Shown piece by piece: positions 47,701 through 58,860 of a stretch of DNA of 64,000 nt. The notes under the pieces were generated by a model, which searched no databases, was not told where the DNA came from, and saw nothing but the letters and a program-made list of their open reading frames with translations. How positions within the stretch are numbered: position 1 is the first letter of the stretch; every line of letters starts with the position of its first letter. The stretch is taken from contig JAVTVJ010000012.1 of assembly GCA_034509425.1 (NCBI GenBank), forward strand, positions 10,327,001 to 10,391,000, given 5' to 3'. Both the position numbers and the translations under genes were made by a program. The stretch comes from Eopsaltria australis. Taxonomy: Eukaryota > Chordata > Aves > Passeriformes > Petroicidae.

Positions 47701-50700
47701 CTGGAAAAAAATGATGATTCATTTTCATGGGCATAATATTGCCAGTTATATGTGTGAGCTACCCAAACTAAATTTGTTGTACTGTTTTTCAAGTCAACGG
47801 GAATTCTGTTGGCATATCAATTTTTTACACTGTCTACAAAATTCTCTTCATATAGGCAATGTTTTGTGGGGAGACCATTTTCCACAAAAATTAATGATTC
47901 TAAATGCCATTGGCAGCTGTGAAAACCTAAGCAAGTATCCTTATGAACTGTAAGCATCACTAAGATTGCGACCAAGTGGGTGGAACTCCACTGAAATAAA
48001 AAGCTAGAACAGAAGTGATTTTTACGAGAGGTGAAAATAAAAGTCGCTTTCATGTTAACATTTAAAGTTCCAGATCTTGGACTATTTTTAAATGAGTATG
48101 TACATACTCCTGTAGGTAACTGTTTCTTTTCTGAGAGAGATTTAAAAAAACCCCAAATTTCTCAATCTTTCTTATGCTTGTGATTTTATTTACATTTGCC
48201 TCATTCCCACTGGTGTGCATCAATAATCACATACAATTATGGATTTTCACTGAGCATTTAGTGTTTGAAGGCCATCTACGTAACTGAATAATCAGTGATT
48301 GTTACCTACGTTGAGTACCTGTTGTCTTGTAAAGTTTTAGATGTTGATATAAAACTAATTTAACCATTAGTTAGAACTAAATTATTTGCACATTGCAATT
48401 AAATTAGTGAGTCCTTTTTCATGTACCTATGTAAAATGGCATCCTTGAGACCCAGTAATTTGAAGTTTCATGTTTTAAACTTAGCATAGTTTGAGTGGGA
48501 AACCTTAAAAGATCCTGTCTTAAAAAGACTTGGAAATATGGGAATTACAGACCTGCATCCACACATAATCTAACTTGTATATCTTGCAGATTAAACAGCA
48601 TAAAACAATTCTTTTAAACCAAAGTCCTTTTTCCTACATTTTTTAACACTTGCAGTGTAAAAATAAATGAAAAAAACCCAAAACTTTTCCACACAGTCTT
48701 AAAACCCCCAACCTCTCTTCAGAGTCCTATGAAGAGTTCTCTAGAGACATTGGAATATGTGAAAACAGGATTTTCCTTCTCAGTTTTTGTAATTGCCAGT
48801 TTCATAGAAAGGTAAACATTGGATGATTCATGATATAAACAATTTACTCACTCCATTTTTCTGTGTTTTGTTAGCGTTAGTGTTTTTACAGATAAAAAGC
48901 CAAATTGTAGCCACTATTTTTCAAGAATCAAATGCACCAGAGGAAAGGATATTTATGTATTATGTGTTTGCTAAGTATTATATATTTTTACATAACATTG
49001 TCAAGCATACCTAGGTCTTGCTTTTTCACTGATAGATAAATGTGTAAGAACTATATTCCCTGACGATGAGTCCAGGTAATACATCTGTCAAAGGAAAGTA
49101 ATATATTTTTACCATAAATATATTTTAAAATATTCTGTATAGAATGATACTTATAGGAATGGTTATTCTAATGATAGGAAAAACTGTTTCTAATTTCAGT
49201 AGATGAATTCCTCAAATTTGTAAGTGATATAATGTAACAAACAAGCAATTTTTTGTTAGATTCACCTTATTAGGAATGTCTTGAGTTTGCATTTTATTTC
49301 TTAAGAATATGCTGGAAAAATGAGTGGGCCAAAAACTGGTTTACTTTATATGTTAAATATCTGCATTAGAATTGATAAAAGCTGAACAGCTGTTGCCATT
49401 AGCTACAGATTTTGAACTAATATATAGCTTATAATGGTACAATAAACAATGGTAATCAAATATCCTTCAGAATTTAAATGGTGAAGAAAGGCTGGAAATC
49501 AGTTTGTTCATCCCCAGTAATGTTGTTCCTCATGTTAGTTTGTCCTACTTAACACAGAAAAAAATCTTAACAGATATTTATGATTGCTTTTTTACATAAT
49601 GGAAATTATTAAATGAGCTGTTTGCATTGTTTTTTATACCTCCCCTTTGACCATAAGTAATTAATTTTCATCTGAATACTCCTGTGGGGCAAATTGGGAT
49701 ATCAATTTTGCAATAAAAGTTCCAGATAAACTTAACAAATATAAGTATATGATATAGGAAGACAGGTATTTAGTCCACAGACACCTCCTCTAATGGCCAA
49801 GCCTCCCTTACTTAACTCCAAATTGTAATTTTGTAGTAGGTCTATGTTAAATGAAATTCCTTTGGGTCAGGTGGAGCTGTCATAAGTCTTCATGCTACAG
49901 CTAATAATAAAAAATTCAACAACTCCACATATGCGGTTCAAGGGTGATCATCATTTTAAATCAGAATCATAATTTCTGGTACAGATTTCCAGCAATGTAA
50001 ACATGCCCTGAAGTCAATAAATCCATGTTAATTTGCATCAGTTAGGGATTTATTCTTCCCTTCCTTTCCCTCACACACTTGAATCGAGGTGTTTCAGTAA
50101 GTTTGGGATAGAAGCTACAAGATCAAAACCACCTGAGTTAATAATGGATGTCTAATACTGTTGTCCAAGACACACCCAGCATTCTAATCTGCCATACTGC
50201 AAAGCTGGCCTGAGGTGGGAAATGTAGATACATCCCAAATTACAGATGCTGGAAGCCAGCACCATTGCCAAATGACATTTCTTCCTTCGTCTTACATACA
50301 GGAAGAAAACTATGCAATCATTATACTTCTTTGGATACCTATTTTATGTTGTTTGTGAATGCACCAGTAATAAACCCACTTCACAATGAAATAACATCTC
50401 CAACTTATCAACACTTCTGGGGAGAAAAAAACCCTACGTTTTTCAACAACCTTGAGGAGAAGATGCATTTCCAGTATAAAACTATAAATTCCAGTCTCTG
50501 CAACCTATTGTCAGAGAGCCAATAGACTGCCTCTCCCCTGGGAACATTCCATGGCAGTACCTAGGAAGTCCTCTCCTGAGGGATCATCTCTTTTAAAGTC
50601 TTTTGGTGAACAGGGACATCTGATGCCTCCAGAATGTAGGTTCTGATATCCCCCTTAAGGTTTCTCTTTGATCCAGTTCTTTGTGTAGACCTTCTGGTTT

Positions 50701-52060
50701 TTAGCTTTGGGGACACTAGAACACGTGAAGCTCAGCCTCTTAAAATACCTAACCCTCAGAATATGTGTCTCTGTTCTAATGCATGTCCCATCATTGTTGA
50801 AACTCCAGAAATTGTACCAAGAAGAGCCATCTTTCTTTGTAAACTTAAAAAGTAGAGCTGTCCCATGGGGCTTCATATTCTTCTCTACATTTTTGTGAGG
50901 GTACAGCTCACAGCAGCTATCTAATTAAACCTCTGTTCTGCCTGCTTTACTCTGAGACTATCAGCTTCTGTGGAATAAAAATATGCCTAAAATCCGGTCT
51001 GTCCCAGGCATGTAGCACTTTCTGCACACCTTTCCTGGCAAGCAGCATTGACCTTCCCCACAGTATGGCTATTTGTTGTTATTTTTGTGGTAGCAGAACT
51101 ATTCTAGATGCTAATGAAGTACTTATATTTAGTAAGTGCACTGTTATGTGCTGGCTGTGAAGCTGTCAGCAGCGCTGTTTAAAGAGCATAAGCCTAACAC
51201 AAAGGTGCACTGCACTGAGAATGGGGGTTTTTATGCTATATAGGAGGAAGTACATTTAATGAGTTTATTTTGGTTAGCCTTTGGTTTAGTTTCAGGTCTG
51301 CCAATACTGACATCATTTTTCCAAGCAGGGAGCACCATCTAAGACTCCTCTGCATCACTATCCTCAGGGTGGGCCCGTGTGTGGGCTGATGCAGCGCTCA
51401 GCACTCCAGATCATTTCACTTTGGCAACCATTCTGCTTCTGCTGTCTCTATCTCCATATTCTATTTTAGGGGCTTACGGAGCACCAATCCTCTCAACTAA
51501 AATACAACTGAAACAAGATATTCAGCATTAAATAAGCAAAAAGCAAGGGACTCAAAATAGGCTATTTTGTTATTATTATTATGGGGTTAAATCACTTAAA
51601 CATAGTTATCCTCCCACTCCTCCTCCCACTTCTTTCTTTAGTTTGTCTCCTCTTGTTCTGTCAGGACGAACTGATGGCCCACAGGCTTGTGCAAAAATAT
51701 AATGAACTCTGTTCTGTCATGGGTCCATGGGAGCCAAGTAGTCATCTAGCTTAATTCTTGAAACAAAATGTTACTGCTAGAATTTTGTCTGTCCTGAGAT
51801 CCTTGCAGCAAACCCTCAGCCTCCAGTGGGGCCAGGGAGCATCCTTTAGAGAGCGATCTCTCACGGGAGAGTTGTGTTGGCATGAAAACACAGCTACACC
51901 TGAACCTGCACTTCAGAGTGAAGTGGATTTATTACGTGGTCAGTGGGAATGGGGAAGCAGGGGGAAATTAAGCAGGTACACCTATGGTAGGTGTTTGGAA
52001 GGATACAGAGTATAGCTGTCCATGCGCTGGGGACTTCAGCTTGCCACAGAAGATCCAAGC
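44771..52060. other. AT-rich region upstream of CALM1, no gene seen
   Basis: About 7.3 kb between two CpG islands. Open frames do not exceed about 95 codons. It holds a 9-bp inverted repeat (46161-46184) and an AT-only palindromic stretch at 47158-47190 with several AATAAA hexamers. No CR1, LTR or exon could be identified. Distal CALM1 regulatory elements could lie here but none is visible by eye. Confidence 0.7.
46161..46184. repeat. Inverted repeat, 9-bp arms
   Basis: CCTTCACTT, six bases, AAGTGAAGG. Perfect arms but short; could occur by chance in this much sequence. Confidence 0.8.
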
Positions 52061-52646
52061 TATTTGGTAAGATAGCAGGCTTCCCTCGTGCCCTGCCCCT
52101 CGCACCTCTCCCCGGAGCCGCTCAGCACTGCGGCTCCTGCCGGCGCTGCCGAAGGCGCTCTGGCGGCATCCGCAATGAACCGAGAGCCATTGCGGAGCTC
52201 TCAGCTGCGCCTCTCGCAGATGCCATTTGCCAGCTTGGCACAGGCAGCACTGCAGCTCCTCTGGAGGCACTTTGGGATTCGCCTGAACCGAGGCTTCGGC
52301 TCGGCGCTGGTGATTCTCTCGCTCTCCACGCAGGAGCCGCCGATGGCGATTAACGTTACACCCAAGAGCAGGGGCCCGGGCGGCACCGCGCAAACCGCGC
52401 CGCTTTCCCGGAGCCTCCCGCGGCCTCCCCAAGGACCCTGTGTTCCCCCTTTCCCGAGGCAGCGGGGCCGCAGCGGGAGGGCTGTGTGCCGAGCTTCGGC
52501 GGCCGCTCGCTGCCCGGGGATGGCGGCTGCACCCCACGCGCTGCCAGGTCCTGCAGCGGCAGCGAGGGAACGCAGCGCTGGGGCGGCCGCTCCGCTCCCG
52601 GCTCCCTCCGTCCCCGGCAGGCGAGCCGCTGGCCGGCGGCGGGACC

Positions 52647-52652
52647 TATATA
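52647..52652. promoter_or_regulatory. TATA-like motif in the second CpG island
   Basis: ACCTATATACC is nearly symmetric and could serve either strand. On the plus strand it lies 34 bases before an ATG. On the minus strand it lies about 100 and 150 bases downstream of two forward-reading CCAAT boxes, the more usual promoter order. Confidence 0.45.
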
Positions 52653-52680
52653 CCCTCGCGGAAGGTTACCGCTGCCCGGC

Positions 52681-52776
52681 ATGGCGGCGCCCGACGGAAG
52701 CGGTGCTGAGGCATCTGAGGCAGCACTTTGTCAAGGAGCGCCTGATTGGCTAACGGGACTCTGCAATGGTTATCTG
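52681..52776 (+). CDS. Candidate first coding exon of an unidentified gene (weak)
   Basis: An ATG with G at -3 and +4 opens 32 codons (MAAPDGSGAEAS..., ending NGYL) and meets a good donor, CTG|GTAAGA, in phase 0. A TATA motif lies 34 bases upstream of the ATG, leaving almost no 5' UTR. I do not recognise the peptide. The exon overlaps the CCAAT tandem module, which argues that this may be promoter sequence with an accidental frame. Mammalian NRDE2 was considered because of synteny, but its N-terminus does not match. Confidence 0.22.
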
Positions 52777-52827
52777 GTAAGAGTCAAGGCCTCTGATTGG
52801 CCGCGCGGTACCTGCAATGCGTCAAGC
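52730..52827. repeat. Tandem duplication (period about 51 bp) carrying CCAAT boxes
   Basis: GTCAAGG (52730), CTGATTGGC (52742) and CTGCAATG (52761) recur in order as GTCAAGG (52783), CTGATTGGC (52793) and CTGCAATG (52812). A third partial GTCAAGC starts at 52821. Each copy contains ATTGG, the complement of CCAAT with a good NF-Y context (AGCCAATCAG in the first copy, GGCCAATCAG in the second). The copies have diverged in the bases between the motifs, as expected if the CCAAT and flanking sites are selected. Confidence 0.7.
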
Positions 52828-53089
52828 GAGGATGCTGGGGTGCGCGTGCCAGCGCGCTGCCGAGGGGCGGCCGCGGCCCCGCCGGGAATGGCCGCTCGCA
52901 GCCGGGGCTGCCCGCAGCGCGGCCCTGCCCGCAGCACGGCCGGCTCCGGGCCCTCCCGGCCCTTCCCGGCAGCAGCACCAGTCCCAGCGCTAGATTTCCC
53001 GCCTCTTCGTACCGCTGCAGCTTGCAGCTATAGCAATTGCTCGGCTCGTGAGCCAGAGCTGGCTTGAAGAAGCTGTTCCTCAGTAAGTG

Positions 53090-55920
53090 ACCCCTTTAGA
53101 GCAGGGTTTATAGGTAAAAAAGGAGCAGAAAGACAAAACCTCTTTTCTCAATCCTTTTCCACAACACTGGGTGCCAGAGGTGCAGAATGTGGCAGAACAA
53201 ACCTGTTTATGCTGCCCTTGCAGTGCCCGCGTGAGGAGCGCCGCTTGGACCGCTGCTCCAAGTGACAGCTTGAGTGGCAGCTGGGGGAGGATAGGCACGG
53301 CGAAGTGATGACTGATCGCTGAAATATCTTGCTGAAACGCTGCGAAATCTTTCAACACAAAAGAGATGCTTCTGCAAAATTAGCCCCGAACCGCGAAGCT
53401 GTGCCGAGGCACACGAGGTTGATCTGCATCCGTGTGGGGCTGGTAGCCCTCTTGGGCCTGGCCAAAACCCGCTCCAGCCCTGTTGCATAAGGAGCTGCAG
53501 AGATGCCGTAACCACTTGTGTGGGGTTATTTGCACGTCTCTAATTGAAATAAGCATAGATAAACCAGAAGCAAACAAAGTCATCTCTGCAACCAGTAAGA
53601 AGCTTACACGACTTCTTTAAAAATGATGGGGGTTTCAAACCAGCAAGAACTTCCTGGCACATCTGTGAAGCTTGCTACAATAAGTGTCTAAAGGTAGAAG
53701 TAGGTTACAGACACTCATTATCTAAATTCTTCAGTATTTCTGTTACTGGAGTGTTTTCACTGCTCTTTTTCAAAATCCTGTTCTTGAAGAGTGAGTCAGC
53801 AAGAAGCCTGTGAATGTGTCAGGGAGCAGTGTTTTAAATAAGGTTTTGCTGCTAAGCAATTATTAAAGAGCATGTTTACATATGAAAAATTTACAAATTT
53901 GCATATGAACATAACAGCCCAATTTCTTCACGCTAGTGAAAGTTTTCTTCCTAACTACAGTTTTCAGGATAAAATTCTTGATGTCTTAGTGTAAAGATTT
54001 TGAGTTAAATCCCTTGGTAATTTATTTTCTTTGTTCCATTTGCTTTCCTGGAAGTAGATCAGTTTTTAATTTAAAATTATCGTGATTTCCTTTTCAAAGC
54101 CCTACTGAGTACAAACTGCTTTCCTGCTGGCATGAACACTTCTTACTGTCTTTTTTCCAAAGAACTCTTTCAAAGTATTAAAAGCAATCTAACCACTTTT
54201 CCTTGTAATCCTAGCCAAGTGGAACAAGTGCAATGAAACCTTTATGGGAAAATTATATGCCTGTGTAATTATAACGTTTATGAGTCCAAGTTTGCTAAAG
54301 TGAAACATAAAAGTGAGACTGCAAACTCATTCTGTTTCTTACCTGTCATTTAAAGTATGATAATGTTTTTGAAAAATTCACGTTTGAACACCTTAGGTGT
54401 AAACCAGCTTGACATCTTAACAAATGGAAAGGAAATTCATATAAAGCATTGCTAAAAGCATCACCTTGTTCTGGAGTATTTTCCAGAACAATCTGATGTG
54501 ACTCATAAAACAAATTTGTTGGATTAATTTACTATAATAATACTATAATGACAGTACAAATAATAGAACTACATTAATGTCAGAGAGCCTGAAAAAAGCT
54601 TTTAGAAGTGACATCATCCCATCATTCAGTGGGAAATAAATACACCAATTTCAGGGTTAACAAGTAAGTCATTGTTGCCCCTAACAGTCTCCTGTAAAGC
54701 AGACTATTTAAAAGATAACCTGGAGGGCTTTGGTGTGCTCAGGGCAGCAATATATTCTAAGTGTTAGCTTACAATGACCAAAAGTTCTAGAGTGAATCAA
54801 TGGGAATAAAAACCAATTACATGTTTATTAGAAAGAACTACATTGATTAAGTCATGGTAGTTCCCAATCAATCAGCTCTGAGTGATGATGCTACATTTTA
54901 TTTTTTTACAGGTGCTTTATGTAGGCCATGTCCAAAGCCATCCAAGTGTATGGCAGTGGCAACATGGAGTAGTAAGAGTTTGTTACAGTTCTATATATAT
55001 CACATTCTAAACATTCTGAGTGAAAACATGCCCTATCCACTTAAAGCAACCATTTAAAAAGCAATGTATTTACAGCAATGTCACTACACCAACATCTGTT
55101 AAATGTATGCAGGTCTGCCATCTTATGGAGCCTGAATGGTACTGCCAAATAACAGAATGTGGAGCTGCATGTTCCCATTAGGTGAATAGTTTGAATTTTT
55201 CCTTTACGGGTAATGCGTGCTTTTTTCTAGAACTCGCACCATTTGGATGCACTGTTTCTATTTGATTTGTATATTTGTGGGATTTACATGTGCATGCAAG
55301 TGTACACTCATAAACACAATCAAATAAAGGTATTACACTGCAAGTTCAAACATATAAAAGCTGGGAAGAGTTGAAGCTAAAGTTGGTTGTTTATATTTTA
55401 TGACAGCCTGGAACAACTTTATCATACGCAATTTTTTGGGGGAACTCTGTCTGATCTGTCTGATTCAGCATTCAGGTTAGATGGTGCAATTTCGTGAGTA
55501 GCTGTTCAGAATTTTGCTTCAGCCTCTTTGTTTGGAGTGTGACCGTGCTGTATTTGCTGCAAGCTAGTCAAGTCCTGTTCTAAAGATGAAATTATTAATT
55601 CCTCTATGGGCTTTTCTGCAGCTGTTATTATTAGAATATTATTGTGAACGGTTTTGAATTAAGTTTGTACAGGCCAAAGCAGACAATCATCATGGCAATT
55701 TTCAGCCCAAGTGATTAAATTTTGGCAAAGCTATTAAAGTTGCTAAAATGATGATTGTTTGTTTGTTTTTATTTTCTATTTTTGTAAAAGCTGAAGTCAG
55801 ATAAACTTGATAAGTGACTTCTGGGTCAGCCAAGAACAAATGCACAAGAACACAAGGATGTTATAATTAGTACATGAAGTATTGTTATACATTATTTTCT
55901 CTTTAACTGGTGCAAATTTA
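53090..55920. other. No feature beyond the candidate intron
   Basis: AT-rich sequence following the second CpG island. No repeat family or coding signal is recognised. It would be intron if the weak two-exon model is right. Confidence 0.6.
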
Positions 55921-55927
55921 TTTTTAG

Positions 55928-55980
55928 GTGAAAAGGATTCTTCAGGAAGACCTTATTACTTTGCTTTTGAAAAGTTTGAG
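55928..55980 (+). CDS. Candidate internal exon (weak)
   Basis: 53 nt between a pyrimidine-rich acceptor (TTTATTTTTAG) and a strong donor (GAG|GTGAGT). It is open in the phase required after the candidate exon at 52681-52776 and also open in another frame, so the frame does not discriminate. I found no convincing continuation: the next acceptor-like site (about 56410) leads quickly to a stop. Confidence 0.15.
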
Positions 55981-56556
55981 GTGAGTTAGGAAAGTGATTG
56001 ATCTAAGTGGTTGTGATACGGTCAGATACTGTAGTGGAACACTTAAGATAAGCAAATTGTCCAGCATTCAGTGAAGTTTTGCAGAGTTTTACCAACTGCT
56101 GGAAAATCTAGTAGTGCCTGAAATTTAAACACGTAAGAGGATGCCTGATTTTTCCCAGTTGTACCTGTACTAGAAAATAACCTGTATTATACTCTCTCCA
56201 TTTAGTGTTACTTACAAATATTCACATATACCCTGATACTCTTGCTGGAGAAAGACACTAATCACAAGCTGCCATTTAGATTACTGTCAGCTGAATTTGA
56301 AGATGTGAAGTACTGCATACCATCACAAAGAAGTCTTCGCATAATTGGTTTTCACTAGTTGAATCAGTTCATTATTGTCATATATCAATTTTTATTTGTC
56401 TTCCACCAGAAGGTTTTCCAGTTTCAGATAGATGTTAGGTAACGTTGGCGTTTTGTTTGAGGAAGTTTATCGTGGGTCTCAAAGGTCATGCCATGTGTTA
56501 CTGTGTCTTAAACAGTACAAAATAAGGCATCTTTTTTTTCCTAGTTAACCTGTATA

Positions 56557-56775
56557 TCAGTAAACCACGTATGTTATATGATAGCAGCAAAATTTTCTGT
56601 GTCCAAAATTTACATTATCTTCGAAGTGGATAGTTTTGAAGGTGGATACAGACACACATTCAAACCCATTGCCATATACACACATCTCACTGGAGACGTG
56701 CTGCCAGATGCAGATACCAGAGGAGTATTTCGTGCAATGTAATTCTGAGCTCTGGGCATAGTCAGGCAGGTGCAT
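56557..56775 (-). pseudogene. Probable C-terminal envelope (TM) fragment
   Basis: A 72-codon open segment with six cysteines (CTKY, GICIW, EMCVYGNGFECV, KFCCYH). The spacing resembles the cysteine-rich TM region following the block at 57074-57480, and it lies at the expected distance on the same strand. No membrane anchor is visible. The assignment depends on context. Confidence 0.4.
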
Positions 56776-57073
56776 CCTTTGCGTGACAGCCAGTGAGCAT
56801 AGTGTTTGCTAAGTTAATTGATGGCATGTGTATTACAGTGCAAACAATCTCCTGCTACTATGGGTATCCCCCTTTTTATGAAAGACTTTAGAAATGACAG
56901 CAAATTGGCGTAAGAGTATGATTTTTATATAAGTGGTACTTGTCTGACAAATTCCTAACAACTGCAATATTAACTCCTTTGTAGCTGCATTATACAACCC
57001 TCAATACTATATTAAATAGTTTTAAGCCATCCTCCATTGAATTTGCCTCTTACCAAATTAGGGAATATAGTTT

Positions 57074-57480
57074 CTAAGATTTGTCTTTATTTTCAATGGC
57101 TATCTGAATGTGATTAACCTGAGGTATGCTACTTGGTTGAAATAGAACACAAGATAAAGCACAGCTGGCTTCTTGTGGTATGATTTCAGAGGCTAGTAAA
57201 GGGCACAACAGTGATAGATTAGTGTGTCACTAAAGGTGCCAAGTATCTTGCCAGTCTTGTATGGAAGTTTGTAAAGCTGTTGGTAGCCAGCTTGCAGTTC
57301 TTCTGGTTACCACAGCTTTCAATTCTTACAATATTGAGAATTTATTTTCTAGAATTTCTGTATTAAATGAATTCAATGTTCTTGGTCCTACACCACTTCC
57401 ACCCAGCAAAGTTTGCATGGTACCTCTTTTATTTCTGTATCCTATTGGTGTGTGTTTTTTGTAGCCATCATAGAGGAGGA
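57074..57480 (-). pseudogene. Retroviral envelope fragment with SU/TM junction
   Basis: One minus-strand frame runs about 135 codons with three internal stops. It contains RNKR (57425-57436), a furin-type cleavage motif, followed by a Gly-rich stretch and then LNSFNTEILENKF, which resembles the LNS-D-E-LANKL heptad region of transmembrane subunits. About 60 codons on is ALSC. The domain order fits an envelope TM N-terminal half. The stops and losses rule out a functional product. Confidence 0.6.
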
Positions 57481-58403
57481 CACTATATTCAGCACAAGTC
57501 TTGTTCCATGCACTAGTTGGCTAAGTTCAGATGCATGTTCATCTCATTAATTTTGGAGCCATGATCATGGGCTCTCATCCATCATACAGTTGCATTAAGT
57601 AAAGGAGTACCTTTGTTAAGAGGTTGTTTTGGTTGTTGTATAAGCAATTCTAGTTGCATATAAGATACGCAATCAGGAACAAGTGGTATCTTAATTTTGT
57701 CCGTTTGCATTGACTTCCTATTGCTTATTAGCAGTGTTTATAGAAAAACTGCTGAATATTATCATGTTGTTACCATTGTTTACAATTTGAGTGTAATTCT
57801 TAGGAGCCCTTAAAGTATGATTGGTTGTCTTACATGTCTGTAGTATCCACTTAGTTTTATTGATAAAATAATTTGCAATTTCCTATCCAGTATTACATAT
57901 AGCTTAATTGTCAGCTTAATTTTAGGCTTTAGGATTACTGTGACATTATTACCTACTATCAGTTCTTGACCTAGAGCTAATCTGTGAGAATGTATTTCCA
58001 GCCTTCAGGAAGGACCAATATAATCTGCTTGCTGAGTTTCTCAGAATAGTTTACCTTCCTTGAGATTGGCAGCCTGTTGTTCTTTTTTAACAGGTACTGT
58101 ATAATTAAAAAAACCAAAACCAAACCAGCAAAAACCCCCACCAGAACCCAAGAAGGTATGTGTTTACTATGTGTATTGCCAGCACTTTTGTCACAAGCAA
58201 TCCTCTCCTTGTGTCCTGTTGAAATCATAACTCCCAATGTGTCATAGCCTGGTACCCACTTACTCGCCTTTCTCAGAAGGTGCTTGAATGTTTTATATCT
58301 CTAGTAATACAGATTTTGGGACAGTTTTGTGTCCTCCCATCCATCGTGTACCTAAAACTGCAACTTCTTGACTTGTTCCCTGCCATGTAAAGTCAAGAAC
58401 AAT

Positions 58404-58468
58404 AATATTTAATTCCAGTAGATGCTGGATGGAACACTAATATTTCATTCCAGTCAATGCTGGATGAT
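58404..58468. repeat. Two-copy tandem repeat, period 35 bp
   Basis: AATATTTAATTCCAGTAG...TGCTGGATG recurs as AATATTTCATTCCAGTCA...TGCTGGATG, 35 bp apart. It lies just past the RT fragment, within the retroviral remnant, and is probably a local replication duplication. Confidence 0.85.
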
Positions 58469-58499
58469 AGCATTTATACTTTAGTGAACCATTTCCTCA

Positions 58500-58860
58500 T
58501 GTAGTCCAGTTAGAGTATGATCTATATACTGTAAAACTGTTACTTTGATGGGAGGATCATTGATTCTAGCTGTTTAGCTAAGATGGCACAGGCAAAGATG
58601 GGGCCATGGTTAAAATCTTGGGGTACATGATAAAAGGTATATTGTTTTCCACCCTGAGTAAATGCAGACTGTGGTTTCTCTTGCTCTTGTATCAGGATCA
58701 TAAAGGTCATTTCTTGTGTAGCTGACACACCCGCCCACAGAAAAGCATTTACTATGCTGGGAACCAGGGGCTGTTAAAGAGCCAGTTGCTTTATGGAAGG
58801 CCCTACAGTCAGTAGGGGCATGCCTTATCCTGTCTGGTTTCTTAAAACTGGGCTGTTATA
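58500..58860 (-). pseudogene. Retroviral reverse transcriptase fragment
   Basis: Minus-strand frames show, in order, a KKPD-like start, a DCRA block corresponding to the VDYRALN motif, a VPSIVNA block, GGKQYTF followed by VPQDFNHGP (corresponding to the QYTFTVLPQG-HSPT region), and YIDH at 58517-58528 where the catalytic YxDD should be. The second catalytic Asp is therefore lost. There is at least one stop and two frame changes in 120 codons. Non-functional. Confidence 0.8.

Larger units (their letters stand above)
52070..53070. promoter_or_regulatory. Second CpG island, promoter of an unidentified transcript
   Basis: GC- and CpG-dense block of about 1 kb in AT-rich surroundings. It contains a TATATA motif (52647-52652), two inverted CCAAT boxes (52745-52749 and 52796-52800) in a duplicated module, and plus-strand splice-donor-like sites at 52777 (GTAAGA) and 53083 (GTAAGT). 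It starts 7.7 kb upstream of CALM1, and a plus-strand transcript would be divergent from it. In mammals the divergent neighbour is NRDE2, but I cannot find its expected N-terminal coding sequence here. Direction of transcription is undecided. Confidence 0.75.

Noticed and set aside
52201..52386. 61-codon minus-strand frame with a signal-peptide-like start
   Set aside because: A short hydrophobic N-terminus and several cysteines, but single-exon, unrecognised and within the GC-rich island. Not enough support.
52088..52753. 221-codon plus-strand frame in the second CpG island, and overlapping frames (51968-52537 minus, 52486-53067 plus)
   Set aside because: Mutually overlapping frames in GC-rich sequence with no recognised domain. 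They cannot all be real and none has extra support.
57977..58237. Minus-strand frame with an apparent transmembrane segment
   Set aside because: The hydrophobic stretch is the translation of the A/C-rich low-complexity tract at 58105-58150, not a real membrane domain. It lies within the proviral remnant.
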